Positions 11,729 through 22,138 of a DNA stretch of 64,000 bases are shown piece by piece. A program made the position numbers and the translations under genes. The notes beneath the pieces are model-generated. The model was given only the letters and a program-made list of their open reading frames with translations. It had not been told where the DNA came from and did no database searches. Each line of letters starts with the position of its first letter. Within the stretch, counting starts at the first letter, position 1. Origin of the DNA: Blastomussa wellsi (lineage: Eukaryota > Cnidaria > Anthozoa > Scleractinia > Plerogyridae); contig OX393567.1 of assembly GCA_947652115.1 (NCBI GenBank), forward strand, positions 24,266,050 through 24,330,049, in the 5' to 3' direction.

Positions 11729-12404
11729 ATTCATATGGCTAAAAGCCTGCTGGCAAGTTTGGGAGGAAGGCGAAATCGCCAGTCAGACTATTAACTGTTC
11801 ACAGTTACAACTAAGGCGCTATTTGCTGGTTGGTTTCAGGCAAAATAATTTACGAGCTATCCCACGTTTTTTTTTTGAGCTGAAAGTCTGGTGAAATTTT
11901 GAATCTTTTGATAGTTATTTGTTCTTCTTAGTTGATATTTCTTTGCTTTTACCACTTTTAGCATTTTTCTCCTTCTGTTGCAAGACAATAAAGCACGAGT
12001 ACAGCAAGGTACAGGCCATACTTAATATCAGGCGTGACAGTGTGCCCTTTACATGTAATCTGTTTGTATTTTCAAAGTAGTCTGCGGATATACTCAGCTG
12101 TATCGCCCGGTGAAAGGAAAACAAGCGGCATTGTATTTATTCGATGCTTGAGCGCTTAACAGAAGATGTGCACGATCCTGGATATAAATACTTAAATCTT
12201 GGCCTCTTTGTTTGCCAAACAAGCGGAGCGACTCGCCTGATGTTTGCCGGGCAACAAAACCATTTCCTATTTTTAACTGTTGTTTTCCCAATAACTTAGC
12301 TGCAGTGAACACCCCTTAATTAAAATTTGGGGAATATATCAATGTCATTCCACGTACTGTACAATTTCCGAGTAAGTTGGTGTTTTATGGGGCATGGTGC
12401 AAGC

Positions 12405-12934
12405 TAGTGTCAGACGTCTTCCCGCACTAGCGCCTCGGTACGTTTCCGTTTCGTAAACGGTCGATGCCATCTTTTCGACAGTTAGAATTTTTTAGGGCTA
12501 GCATCGAATATTTTTACCCACAAGAAAAAGAAAAATTGTTCGCCAATGACCAGAATCGAACCCTGAACCTCCGACATGTCAACATCCCTATTTCACCACT
12601 ACACTACTAGGCCAATCCGCCGAACCCTCACAAAATTTCGTTATAAAAGATTACTTTATTAGTCTATTTTACTTATAGTCTGCCCCACCCAACAAATAAA
12701 GCTAACCGCAAGCAAACCAGTGTGAAATTGAACAATTAAGCATTTGGTAAGTGTGTATTAGTCTATCACCAAATTATAACCAGTTTCGACCTAGTCCAGG
12801 CCTAAAGTAGAGCAGATATAACATCGTCCATTCCGAAAAGCTTGGTTACCAATTATGGCATCAACCGTTTACGAAACGGAAATCAGCTGCGCCTCGGGGG
12901 ATTAGGGCGAGAAGACGTCTGACACTTCAGACTA
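12405..12934. mobile_element. hAT-like non-autonomous TIR element with internal tRNA-like segment (copy 1)
   Basis: A 9-bp direct repeat GGTGCAAGC (12396-12404 and 12935-12943) flanks inverted ends starting TAGT and sharing GTGTCAGACGTCTTC. Further inward the arms share TTTCCGTTTCGTAAACGG. The TAGTG terminus and 8-9 bp TSD fit hAT. Inside, on the minus strand (about 12546-12622), is a tRNA-like stretch with B-box-like GGTTCGATTCT and A-box-like TAGTGTAGTGG. No transposase is encoded. Superfamily assignment is inferred. Confidence 0.6.
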
Positions 12935-13087
12935 GGTGCAAGCAAAACGGTCGTGTTGAAAACGATACATTAAAGGTGTGGACCCTAATGAAATGTTTTT
13001 GAATGATTCAGCCTTTATTTATTTTCTTCCCACGTAATTTACTCGTTAAATTTAAGAATACCCTTAAGTTAGGTTAATCATTTGTTT

Positions 13088-13270
13088 AAAGTTGTTTTGA
13101 GAAAGTGCTCTTGTTCTTATATTAAAAAGAAACGAGACGTTTCGGGTAGAACCCCTTCGCCAGTCGCAACGGATGCCGTTGACGGCGAAGAGGTTCTGAC
13201 GAAGGGGTTCATCCCGAAACGTCTCTTTCTATTTAATATAAGAACAAGAGCTCTTTCTCAAAAAAACTTT
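13088..13270. repeat. Long hairpin element carrying two head-to-head hammerhead-like motifs (copy 1)
   Basis: Arms of about 70 nt (13088-13158 and 13200-13270) are near-perfect reverse complements around a 41-nt spacer, which itself contains CTTCGCC...GGCGAAG. The + strand right arm reads CTGACGAAGGGG...CCCGAAACGTC, a CUGANGA ... GAAA pattern. The left arm holds the same motif on the minus strand with CTGGCGA. The ORF through it is an artefact. Confidence 0.65.
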
Positions 13271-13872
13271 CTTCATCCAGTAATTAAAGGGCTACACAGC
13301 ATTAATTTAATTATCCTTAAACGAAATAGAATAATCATTTGTTTAGTAGATTAAGGCCGTCATTCCTTTCACTGCCGCCATCAATTTCTAGAAATAGAAA
13401 GAAAAATTTAATTACCTAGAGTTTAATCTATACCACAAGGATGAACCTCATGCTACCTTGGGGAGGGAAGGCGGTTTTTTTAGCTATTGAGTATTTCTAC
13501 CCGTTTGGAGTAGTCAGCGCACAATATCACTCTGACCCCGTCACCCTCCCTCCCCTCCCCTCCCCTCCCCTACTCGCATCCCCAACGCGCGTGCTGTAAA
13601 GTTGTCAATTCTTGGAAGAACCGTCCCACATTTGCTCCATGCTCATTTCGTATTCATTGTTTCATGAACAGCACTGCTCGTCTGCTTCGCCAGAGACCAC
13701 TCACAGAGTAGCTTACATTACCAACTACATTTCTCGAATCGATGCATATGCTGAAAAATGCTGCTATACTTTTACAATGTGTGCAGCACTTTTACACCAC
13801 ATTTGACGTGATATATTGTTCAAAAAAACTGTAAGGTTGGAAAGGCAATTTTGAAGGCTTGAAGGTTTGAGC

Positions 13873-13988
13873 AAGGGCGTAGCCACGGGGGTCCTGGGTG
13901 AAACAGTGTGGAGGTTGACATGACAAACTGGTGAGCACAATGGGTGTGAACCCCCCTTCCCCCCTTTGAAAAATCCTGGCTACGCCCA
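13873..13988. repeat. MITE with AAGGGCGTAGCC termini
   Basis: Inverted ends AAGGGCGTAGCC and GGCTACGCCC bound about 115 bp with the internal string GACATGACA and a pyrimidine tract before CTTTGAAAAATCCTGGC. A relative lies at 38398-38537 in an intron of the CSN1 gene. In copy 2 only the left end survives (28555-28595), truncated by the 520-bp deletion. Confidence 0.6.
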
Positions 13989-14536
13989 TGGGTTTGAGAA
14001 TGTTTCCGATGATTTCAGAACTAGCGAATATTTTTTAACGGTTTGGACGATCGACAATCGGCTTGGCATTCTGATTGTACTTGCTTCGTCAGAGTATCAA
14101 GTGTCAAAGTTGAATTCAGACGACTATCGCCATTCCTGCTCCAACAATTTTCCTGAAAGTTGGGTATGAAATAATCAAGGTTATTCCAGAAATTTAGCAA
14201 AAAAATACAGCATCAGTAGTAGCAAATGTTTTGCTTGATGCCATTTTATTCGAGTAGGTTTTTCCAGTTGCAAGGTGGTAACATTATAATAATATTTTTC
14301 TTTGGTCAAATCAAAGATCATCATAACTTTTTACTGAATAATATGTAAACGTTTCCCCAAAGTTAAATAGCCGTCGCGCGGAAGCCGAAATTAGGTCGTC
14401 CGGCTAATTTTCTTATGGATGAGCGCGCCCGGAATAACTTGAAGCCACCTTAGGTTTTAGTAAAATTGTACTGAGATATAGGCACCGGAATTGCAATCCG
14501 TAGGTCCCCGGTTGAAGTCGTTATCCCTGTTATTAA

Positions 14537-14549
14537 GGGAGATAGTTTT
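14537..14549. other. 13-bp TTAA-flanked insertion present only in copy 1
   Basis: Here the sequence is TTAA-GGGAGATAGTTTT-TTAA (flanks 14533-14536 and 14550-14553). The matching place in copy 2 (28720-28723) has a single TTAA and no insert. The same 13-mer separates the two identical 93-bp TTAA MITEs at 20275-20287. Confidence 0.85.
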
Positions 14550-15712
14550 TTAAAACGGATTTGTCTTCGGTGGTCCCGAATTCAACTCTTCCATGCTTTG
14601 TAAATAGAGAACTTGGTCTTGTCTTCTGCCAGTTGGGATTTTTAACATTTATTTGATTCCTTATTTACAGTGTCCCCAATTAGCACAGCGGCGCTAGATA
14701 CATTGACACTTAAATTAAGGATTTTATTTATTTCTATTTTTATTAGATATCTCCTAGATTCTTACCTATTTATGGAGGAAGACAGCAGCATACACCCGGA
14801 TAAGGGCAATTGAACTCTTCCCACGTGCAAGAAATTAATGGTGGGTCACAACCTCCGTGTTTACAAGTAATTGATAAGTCCGCACAGTCAACTGCAAACA
14901 ACAAAAAATGATTGTTTGTTTGTTTGTTTTTCATGCCTCAAGAGCTGTGTTTCAACCAAAGCCTGCGATCTATTAGAGTTCAGTTGTCATGTTCACAACT
15001 CAAAACAGAATATTGAGCTGGAAACGGACGTCCCCACGCCAGAAGAATATATCTCCTGCATCTGTTCGTGTTATTGCGTCTGTCTTGTCTGAGCAGCCTT
15101 TATTATGCTGCTTTATGCGCGCTAAGGGAATTTGCTCGCTCAGCTAAGCAACCAAGCGCGCAACTAAATGCAGGAAAAGTCCATGTTCGATGAAATCCAG
15201 TTCATGAACACATTTTTAAAGGAGCTCCGTTACGAGTATAAGTTCAAAAATTCAACAGCCCAAAAACGTGTTTACATCACTGCAAACCTACAAACAGGGG
15301 TCAAGGTTTTTTAAAATTACTATGCCAGTGTTTTCTGCAAGAGTGATTTACTCATAATGTTGTGGCCGTTTCACTAAAAAGCCAAAAAAATGTCCGTGAC
15401 ATTGTCGCTCACCGGTAACAACGGACAGCAATATATCAGTAACCACTATTAACTCACAGGACTGCAAATAATTTTCCCCCGTGAAAAGTCACGTGTATTT
15501 TGATCTGACAAAACTGCAGTAAGGCCGGACATCTTATTACAGTACTGCTCGACAACATGAAAAAACTTTTCCTATTTTTATTGTGGCTCGTCAATGTGGG
15601 AATACTTTGCATTTTGTGGGGATGAAGTGCTCCTCTCGTCACACTTTTGCCCCCATAGACTCGAAATTTTGTACTCCTGGGATATACATATATAGGTTAA
15701 TGGGAGCCCTAG

Positions 15713-16440
15713 GGAGGCCCACAAATGGTCACAGCCGACCCAGAGGGGAGGCCCAACTCCCTCTTCCTCCATATCGGTCTGTACACCTTCCATCTAGGTT
15801 AGTGGAGGCCCAACTCCCTCCAATCGGAGAGAAGGCCAAACTGCCTCCTCTCTACCCAGGAATGGCCACAGCCGACCCAGAGGAGAGACCCAACTCCCTC
15901 TTCCTCTATATCGGTCTGTGCACCTTCCATCTAGGTTAGTGGAGGCCCAACTCCCTCCAATTGGAGAGGAGGCCAAACTCCCCCCTCTCTACCCAGGAAT
16001 GGCCACAGCCGACCCAGAGGGGAGACCCAACTCCCTCTTCCTCTATATCGGTCTGTGCACCTTCGATCTAGGTTAGTGGAGGCCCAACTCCCTCCAATCG
16101 GAGAGGAGGTCAAACTCCCTCCTCTCTACCCAGGAATGGTCACAGCCGACCCAGAGGGGAGGCCCAACTCCCTCTTCCTCTATATCGGTCTGTGCACCTT
16201 CCATCTAGGTTAGTGGAGGCCCAACTCCCTCCAATTGGAGAGGAGGCCAAACTCCCCCCTCTCTACCCAGGAATGGTCACAGCCGACCCAGAGGGGAGGC
16301 CCAACTCCCTCTTCCTCTATATCGGTCTGTACACCTTCCATCTAGGTTAGTGGAGGCCCAACTCCCTCCAATCAGAGAGGAGGCCAAACTCCCTCCTCTC
16401 TACCCAGGAATGGTCACAGTCGGCCCTGGGAAGATGCCCA
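15713..16440. repeat. 137-bp minisatellite, about five units (copy 1)
   Basis: The unit has a 137-bp period with the landmarks GGTTAGTGGAGGCCCAACTC, CTACCCAGGAATGG and CACAGCCGACCCAGAGG. Units differ by few substitutions. The period is not a multiple of three, so the ORFs on both strands here are by-products. Positions 15233-15712, just upstream, are absent from copy 2. Confidence 0.85.
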
Positions 16441-17364
16441 ACTCCCTGGTAGGTTTTCTTTAGCTAACGAAAATCCAGGAGAACATGGAACTGACTTTTG
16501 AGGTTCATTGGGGCACTTTGTTACCCACCTCCCCATTTTCAGCCACGCCAAGTTGTTATTATCATTGGTACGTTGTTATCGTTCCTGTTTAGTAATTTTT
16601 GGTCTGACCCCAAACTTGAGAAAGTTGATTAACGAGAACGTCGCTATATATCTAAACAAAAGATGCAATAGTTCTGCACATGCGTTATAATTCTTTGTAC
16701 ATTTCTTTGCCGTCCTCTGCAAAACAACAACTTGAAATGACCAAATTCTGAGCACTCTGGAGAACGTGAACCTGATGGCTAAATTTCCGTTTTTCTGTAC
16801 ATCACGGCTATTATGAGATTTGTACGTAAAATGACAAATTCATTTTTAACCACTCGTCGTCCACCCCGTCGCCATTTTTTAAGCTCCCTTTTGGCGTTTG
16901 CACTCTGTCCGACCAAAGTTGGGATTGAATCGGACACTGGATTAGGTTACAGGCGGCCATTGTCCGACATTTACAGACGTGGGTGAAAATAGCAATTCCT
17001 ACGCGGTGGCATTAATACCTAGATGTAGACTATACTAAGTGAAATTAAGTGCTTGTACGCTCACCCTTTCGCCTGACAAAAGAACGAAAGAAGTTGTTCC
17101 TTTGGTTGTTTGCCTGTGCCAACTGCACAACAAGAGTCCCAAAAATAACCAGCATCAGACACAAACGGAGCTTGGAATCCATGATAGCTCAGTGTACTGC
17201 AAGAGGAAATTTTATCTTTTATTACGGAGTCGCTAAAGTCACTGAAGATTAAGTTTATCACTGTAAACAGACTACTTTTGAAAAAAAAAATACGAATCAT
17301 TAATCCCTTAACCAAAATATTTTCGGCTGGGCTTGTTTGAGAGGCTTCTGTATGTACATTACTT

Positions 17365-18984
17365 GAGGGTCTAAATGGGGTTAACCGTTAGCCGTAAAAT
17401 GGCCAAAAATTTAGCCGTTAGGCGTAAAAATGAAAGAATTTTAACCGTTAACCGTAAAAAATGTTAACCGTAAAAAATCTAAATACAAAAGTAAAGGCCT
17501 CGAGAACTTGTTTCGAGTCTGATGTGTTGTGCGTTTATGTGTTCTGGCAGCGAGAAAAGCCGATCAAAACCGGAAGTGTCGTAAGTGCATAATTTCCTTG
17601 TTTCGCCACGTCATCCATCGAGCGCGCGCGCTGAGAAAAAACAAGGAGCCAGAAGCTGTTTCGTAACTTTGTTGGTAGTTTACTCTCTTAAATGGTCGGT
17701 GACCAATACTTTTTTCCATGAACTGATTTTATTTACAATTCTCGTCAGATTGTCAAATAATTTGAAGGTTTTCTGCGCACAGGACATCGAATCCTGTCAT
17801 TTTGTGGCTGTTAGGCGAATGCAAATGTGGTCGCTGAATGCGAATTTTTTTTCTTTAAAGTTCATATGAAGCGAAATATTTTTAATGTATATTTCTAAAG
17901 TTTAACATGTTGAAAGAAGAATCTAAAAGTTTGAGAAGGAAAGAGAACAAATTGACGATTTTATAAGCCATGAAGGTTACCGCATGTTGCTCCAAGAATG
18001 TCCGCCAATTTGCGTGGTCAAAATACCAGATCGTGACATCACGTTGGTTGTATTTCAGATCAAGAGATGAGGCGGACAGTGAGAAAACTAGGCGTTGAGG
18101 AGTAAGAACCTTATCCCATTGCGTTCGAACGGTTAACAAACAACTATTCGTTTCGAGACGCCTAGTTATTCGAGAGAGGTTCCTACTCAGCGCTTACCCA
18201 AAACGGCCCTTTGCAACCAAAGTGACGTCACATTAAGGATTTCACAGTGGAAACTCGATCCAGGCTCCGGACACTTTTACACCAGAAAACCGCATTTTAT
18301 GGCCCTCAAAATTGCTCAAATCTTTATTGAGTGTAATTTTTCTACTTACAGTAGTTTTCTATACATGTAGGGGAACTGAAAACGGCAAAGAAAAAATTCG
18401 CTTCATATGCACTTTAAGGAACCACACCAATTGAATAAATTCACTTTATGGGTCCATTTAAACAACATTTGGCAGAGACACGTTCATTTCAAAGATTTAT
18501 TTGCAACATTTTTGTGCTTACAGACACTGTAGCCGTATTCACTAACGAAGCGCGATTTTTCAGATTTAGGGTGTTCTTCTGGGCGTGTTATCTCCAAAAT
18601 GAAGTCGGTGACACCATTTTTTTTTTTTACATTTCTGACATCAGTTACTCATTATCTTACAGTGGTGACAGTTTCATAAAAAAAAATCAATGGTAGAAAA
18701 TGTTTGCGCGAACGTCCTTAAGTAATTTAAGCTCTATCTTATTTTGGCATTCTTAATATTTTTCCACCTCAGTAAAATCATAAGAGTTATATAGTTCACT
18801 GGGAGTATACACACCCACAAAAAATACTTTTTTTATCTCAAAATGTTCCAAATACTTTCAGTATGTTTTACAACAATGGAAATTAACATTTAACTTCTTA
18901 AAACAATAGCAATTACTTTTCAGCCGTAAAAAAGCCAAAAAGTTAACCGTTAACCGTAAAAGCCACTACCCCATTGAGACCCTC
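17365..18984. mobile_element. 1,620-bp non-autonomous DNA transposon, copy 1 only
   Basis: Ends GAGGGTCTAAATGGGG and CCCCATTGAGACCCTC are inverted repeats with one mismatch. They are flanked by TTACTT on both sides (17359-17364, 18985-18990). Copy 2 has the uninterrupted empty site GTACATTACTTGCAAAC at 30529-30545, proving insertion after the duplication. Direct subterminal repeats TTAACCGTTAACCGTAAAA occur near both ends. No transposase ORF is visible. The 6-bp TSD does not settle the superfamily. A second element is nested at 17859-18413. Confidence 0.85.
17859..18413. mobile_element. Nested TTAA-flanked TIR element (555 bp)
   Basis: TTAA at 17855-17858 and 18414-18417 flank inverted ends AGTTCATATGAAGCGAA and TTCGCTTCATATGCACT. 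TTAA target duplication is the signature of piggyBac and Kolobok groups. The element sits inside the 1,620-bp transposon, so it jumped into that family either before or after the family landed here. Confidence 0.7.
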
Positions 18985-20177
18985 TTACTTGCAAACAATT
19001 TCTGCCTTTTTTTGTGTCCGAAAATAAAACTGCCCGAAATTTAAAGCGTCCGAAATATTTACAGGCCAGTATAAAACTTTTAACTGAGTACGTGTTTTGT
19101 TGTGCCACGCCATCACTAGCGCTCGAATTAGGCTTTGTTCGTTTTTGTCACTGGAAATGAAATATTTTTATGAAAAGCATAATGTAGATATATTCCATTT
19201 TGCAGTACTATCATTGTTTCTCGGTACAATTCTTTCTTTATAGGCGCATATTTACTTTAGATATGTTTCAGCAAAGTGCCTAAATTTCTTGTCCGAAATT
19301 TGTCCGAAACGTGTTAAAACGTGTCCGAACGTTAGGCATCGGGAATAGAACGCCTGAAATTTTTACAGATTTATGTAACTCAAAATACTGAAGTACCTTT
19401 TGTCTCGCTGATGTTCCTACCTTTTTCTTGGAACTTGTGATAGATCAGAACACGATGACCAATACTTTCTTCAAGTACTGAAGACGAAGACTGAATGGGA
19501 GGCTCAAATTTATACCCTCTCATTGGTATGTCTGGCATAAATTATGCGTTTTCATCAATTATGTATCAATCTTTTGTTGAATTCCTAAACGTCAAAATGG
19601 TTACATTGACTACCAAGCTATTAGCTGTCTGGCATGTCAAGTTATTAATCTCCCCCACGGTTCGTGCTTCTATTTTAAGTTGCATCTGTAAAGGTGTGAA
19701 ATCGTGTTATTCAATTTTTCTCTTTCCAATCTAAAAGAGGTCCTAGCCCAAATTTTACCTCGATCCCATTTACCAGCCAATGTTTTGTCCAAATCCCAGT
19801 CCAACTCTACCCCATTCAAGCCCCTCCTAAACCTATCTGAATTAATTTTTCGTGGGAAAATAGAGGAACCTTGTTCTGTCAAAATGTTGCCAAATGCAAG
19901 ATAAAGAGATTGGACTTATCAGATGTAAAACTGGTTCAACATCATACTGATTCTACACTTGCGAATTGCTTGTTTATAATGAAGAATGCCTGCTTGGTCG
20001 AATTAAAGATTGGATAAATTGGACTGGTTCGAGAATAATTTTTTTTTATTCTCAAAGTTAGGTATTTTCATGTTTTCATATTTTTTTTATTGTGTCTTCG
20101 ATACAAACTGCTGTAGATACTGAAATGTAAGTTGCTGTTATTGATCAGACTCGATCCTCACTCGAATTTTGTTTTAA

Positions 20178-20203
20178 CCCTTTACTGCCCAAGGGGTCTC
20201 CCT

Positions 20204-20250
<47 letters not shown>

Positions 20251-20270
20251 CACGCTTGGGCAGGAAAGGG
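20178..20270. mobile_element. 93-bp TTAA MITE, first of an identical pair (copy 1 only)
   Basis: Ends CCCTTTACTGCCCAAG and CTTGGGCAGGAAAGGG form TIRs bounded by TTAA (20174-20177, 20271-20274). The homologous site in copy 2 (31711-31714) has a single TTAA, so this is an empty-site-confirmed insertion or a precise loss from copy 2. Confidence 0.85.
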
Positions 20271-20291
20271 TTAAGGGAGATAGTTTTTTAA

Positions 20292-20317
20292 CCCTTTACT
20301 GCCCAAGGGGTCTCCCT

Positions 20318-20364
<47 letters not shown>

Positions 20365-20384
20365 CACGCTTGGGCAGGAAAGGG
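20292..20384. mobile_element. 93-bp TTAA MITE, second of an identical pair (copy 1 only)
   Basis: It is identical base for base to the MITE at 20178-20270, in the same orientation, and bounded by TTAA at 20288-20291 and 20385-20388. The spacer between the two copies is the 13-mer GGGAGATAGTTTT (20275-20287). Confidence 0.85.
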
Positions 20385-21064
20385 TTAATTCCGATCAGTT
20401 TGAGAGCTGATTTCTCCAGCGCCTCTCTGAGTTACAATCAGCCAACTCAAAATAGTGTTTTTTTTTCAATGAAAACTCCCATAAGAAAACATATATACTA
20501 AAAGATTTTACCAGCCAGCAACACTTGCGCTGGGGAACAGATAGAGTGAGGAACAGATTCGTTGGGTGCCCCTGATAATGTGTCAATGTTTGGCAATACC
20601 ATGACGAAACTAACGGATGATAAAATCACCTATTCATAATTAGTAATTATTTTGACTTCCAAAGTTTGTTTTTAATTGTGTTGGCGCCAGGTATCTTTAA
20701 CATCCACATGGTGAGAAACAAGTAATTGCTTTCTAAATTGGATTTGTGTATGCTAACAACGCTGTTAGTTAATCTTTTGAAAAGCGTTGTTTTCAAAACG
20801 TTCATAAGTCTTAAAAATTGGGATGAACATTCCATTTCAAGTTACTAATACGCAGCCTTTCTTTTGAATTTTACTGAAAGCGCGCCTTGCACCTGTTTAG
20901 TCTTGTGACAAAAGACAATGACACAGAACTGCTTGATATTATTACTAAATGATAATTATGGTAACACGATATTCGTATTTTGAGAGGAATTATGAAATAA
21001 ATCTTTTGATCTTCAGACTTTCTCAGTTAGCAACTCGATCTTAATCCTGGTCTCACTCCAACTT

Positions 21065-21481
21065 CAGGGGAACCCAACGAACAAACTGTGACAGAACGCA
21101 TGCATTCTGTTACCCAAATGAATGAAAATTTATGATAGAAACTTTTACAGGTGTTCTTGAGTGCTGCCGGGAAAAAAATTATCTGTTCCTTTTTCCAGCA
21201 CATGATCCAAATTTTTTTCCAGCCGGCGATTAGAACAAACAACAAACACGCGGAAATGACACTGAAAATCGTTGAAATCCGCTCTTCCCAAGACGACCCA
21301 GCCCTCGTCTAGCAGTTTCTTCAGCCCCCCTTCCGAGTTTCTGTTGGTCAGTGCAAAAATAGTATTTTTTCAGTTACAACTCCTTGTGAGAACGCATTTG
21401 CTGAAACATTTTGCCAGCCAGCAACATTTGCGCTGTGGAACATGCAGATAAAGTTAGGAACAGACTAGTTGAATGCCCCTG
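21065..21481 (+). mobile_element. TIR element with CAGGGG(A/C)ACCCAAC ends
   Basis: It starts CAGGGGAACCCAACGAAC and ends GTTGAATGCCCCTG. A partial relative ends at 20574 (GTTGGGTGCCCCTG), and a second full copy follows in the opposite orientation at 21509-22138. Duplicate in copy 2: 32394-32812. It is non-coding; the ORFs read across it are not recognisable. Confidence 0.55.
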
Positions 21482-21508
21482 CAAAGTTTTATGTTTTCAT
21501 CTCAGTTT

Positions 21509-22065
21509 CAGGGGCACCCAACTAATCTGTTCCTCACTTTATCTGTTCCCCAGCGCAAGTGTTGCTCGCTGGCAAAATCTTTCAGCATAGATATTTTGAA
21601 AAAATACTATTTTTGCGCTGAATGATTGTAACTCGGAGAGGTGCTGGAGAAATCAGAAAGAGAATGGATCGAAAGTCAACTGTTTGACGAAGAAAAGGCT
21701 CGAGAGGGATTGAGTCTTGTTGAGAAGGGCGGATTTCGACGGTTCGCAGTGTCATTTCCGCGCGTTTGTTGTTTGCTCTAATTGCTGGCTGGGAAATATA
21801 TATTTTCATTCAACTGGGTGGGAATTTCCTTATGGGTTATGTGCCGGGTAAAAGGAACAGATATATTTCTCCCAGCAACACCTTCAAATGTTTCAATATC
21901 ATATATTTTTATTTGGGTAACAGAATGCATTATGTGACAGTTTGTTAATAATATAATATGGCTTTAACGAAGGGCTAACGCTCGGAACGTCAGCTCTTGA
22001 ATCTCTTTACGGTGGCCAATTGACATTATCAACCCAGTTGATAAAACCAAATTATATTGTTATAC

Positions 22066-22110
<45 letters not shown>

Positions 22111-22138
22111 CTGACAGTTTGTTAGTTGGGCGCCCCTG
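21509..22138 (-). mobile_element. Inverted relative of the CAGGGGCACCC element, interrupted by a PLE tail
   Basis: Ends CAGGGGCACCCAACTAATC and GTTAGTTGGGCGCCCCTG match the neighbour at 21065-21481 in reverse orientation. Internal strings such as CATTTCCGCGCG and TTGTTGTTTGCTCTAAT pair with the inverted copy. A 165-bp PLE 3' tail is inserted at 21948-22112. Copy-2 duplicate: 32843-33964. Confidence 0.55.
21948..22112 (+). mobile_element. 5'-truncated PLE 3' tail with 12-bp target duplication (copy 1)
   Basis: This repeats the PLE tail of 11.57-11.73 kb (GAAGGGCTAACGCTCGGAAC through CTTACCCCCTCT). GACAGTTTGTTA flanks it at 21936-21947 and 22113-22124. The right end coincides with the end of the other PLE remnant, as expected for target-primed insertion of a 3' end. 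Confidence 0.7.

Noticed and set aside
13082..13354. 90-residue ORF repeated at 27761
   Set aside because: It reads straight through the long hairpin with hammerhead-like motifs. Both halves are inverted repeats, not a protein domain.
15583..16113. Protein-coding ORFs on both strands across 15.6-16.1 kb
   Set aside because: They arise from the 137-bp minisatellite, whose period is not divisible by three. Frames shift between units and copy 2 lacks them.
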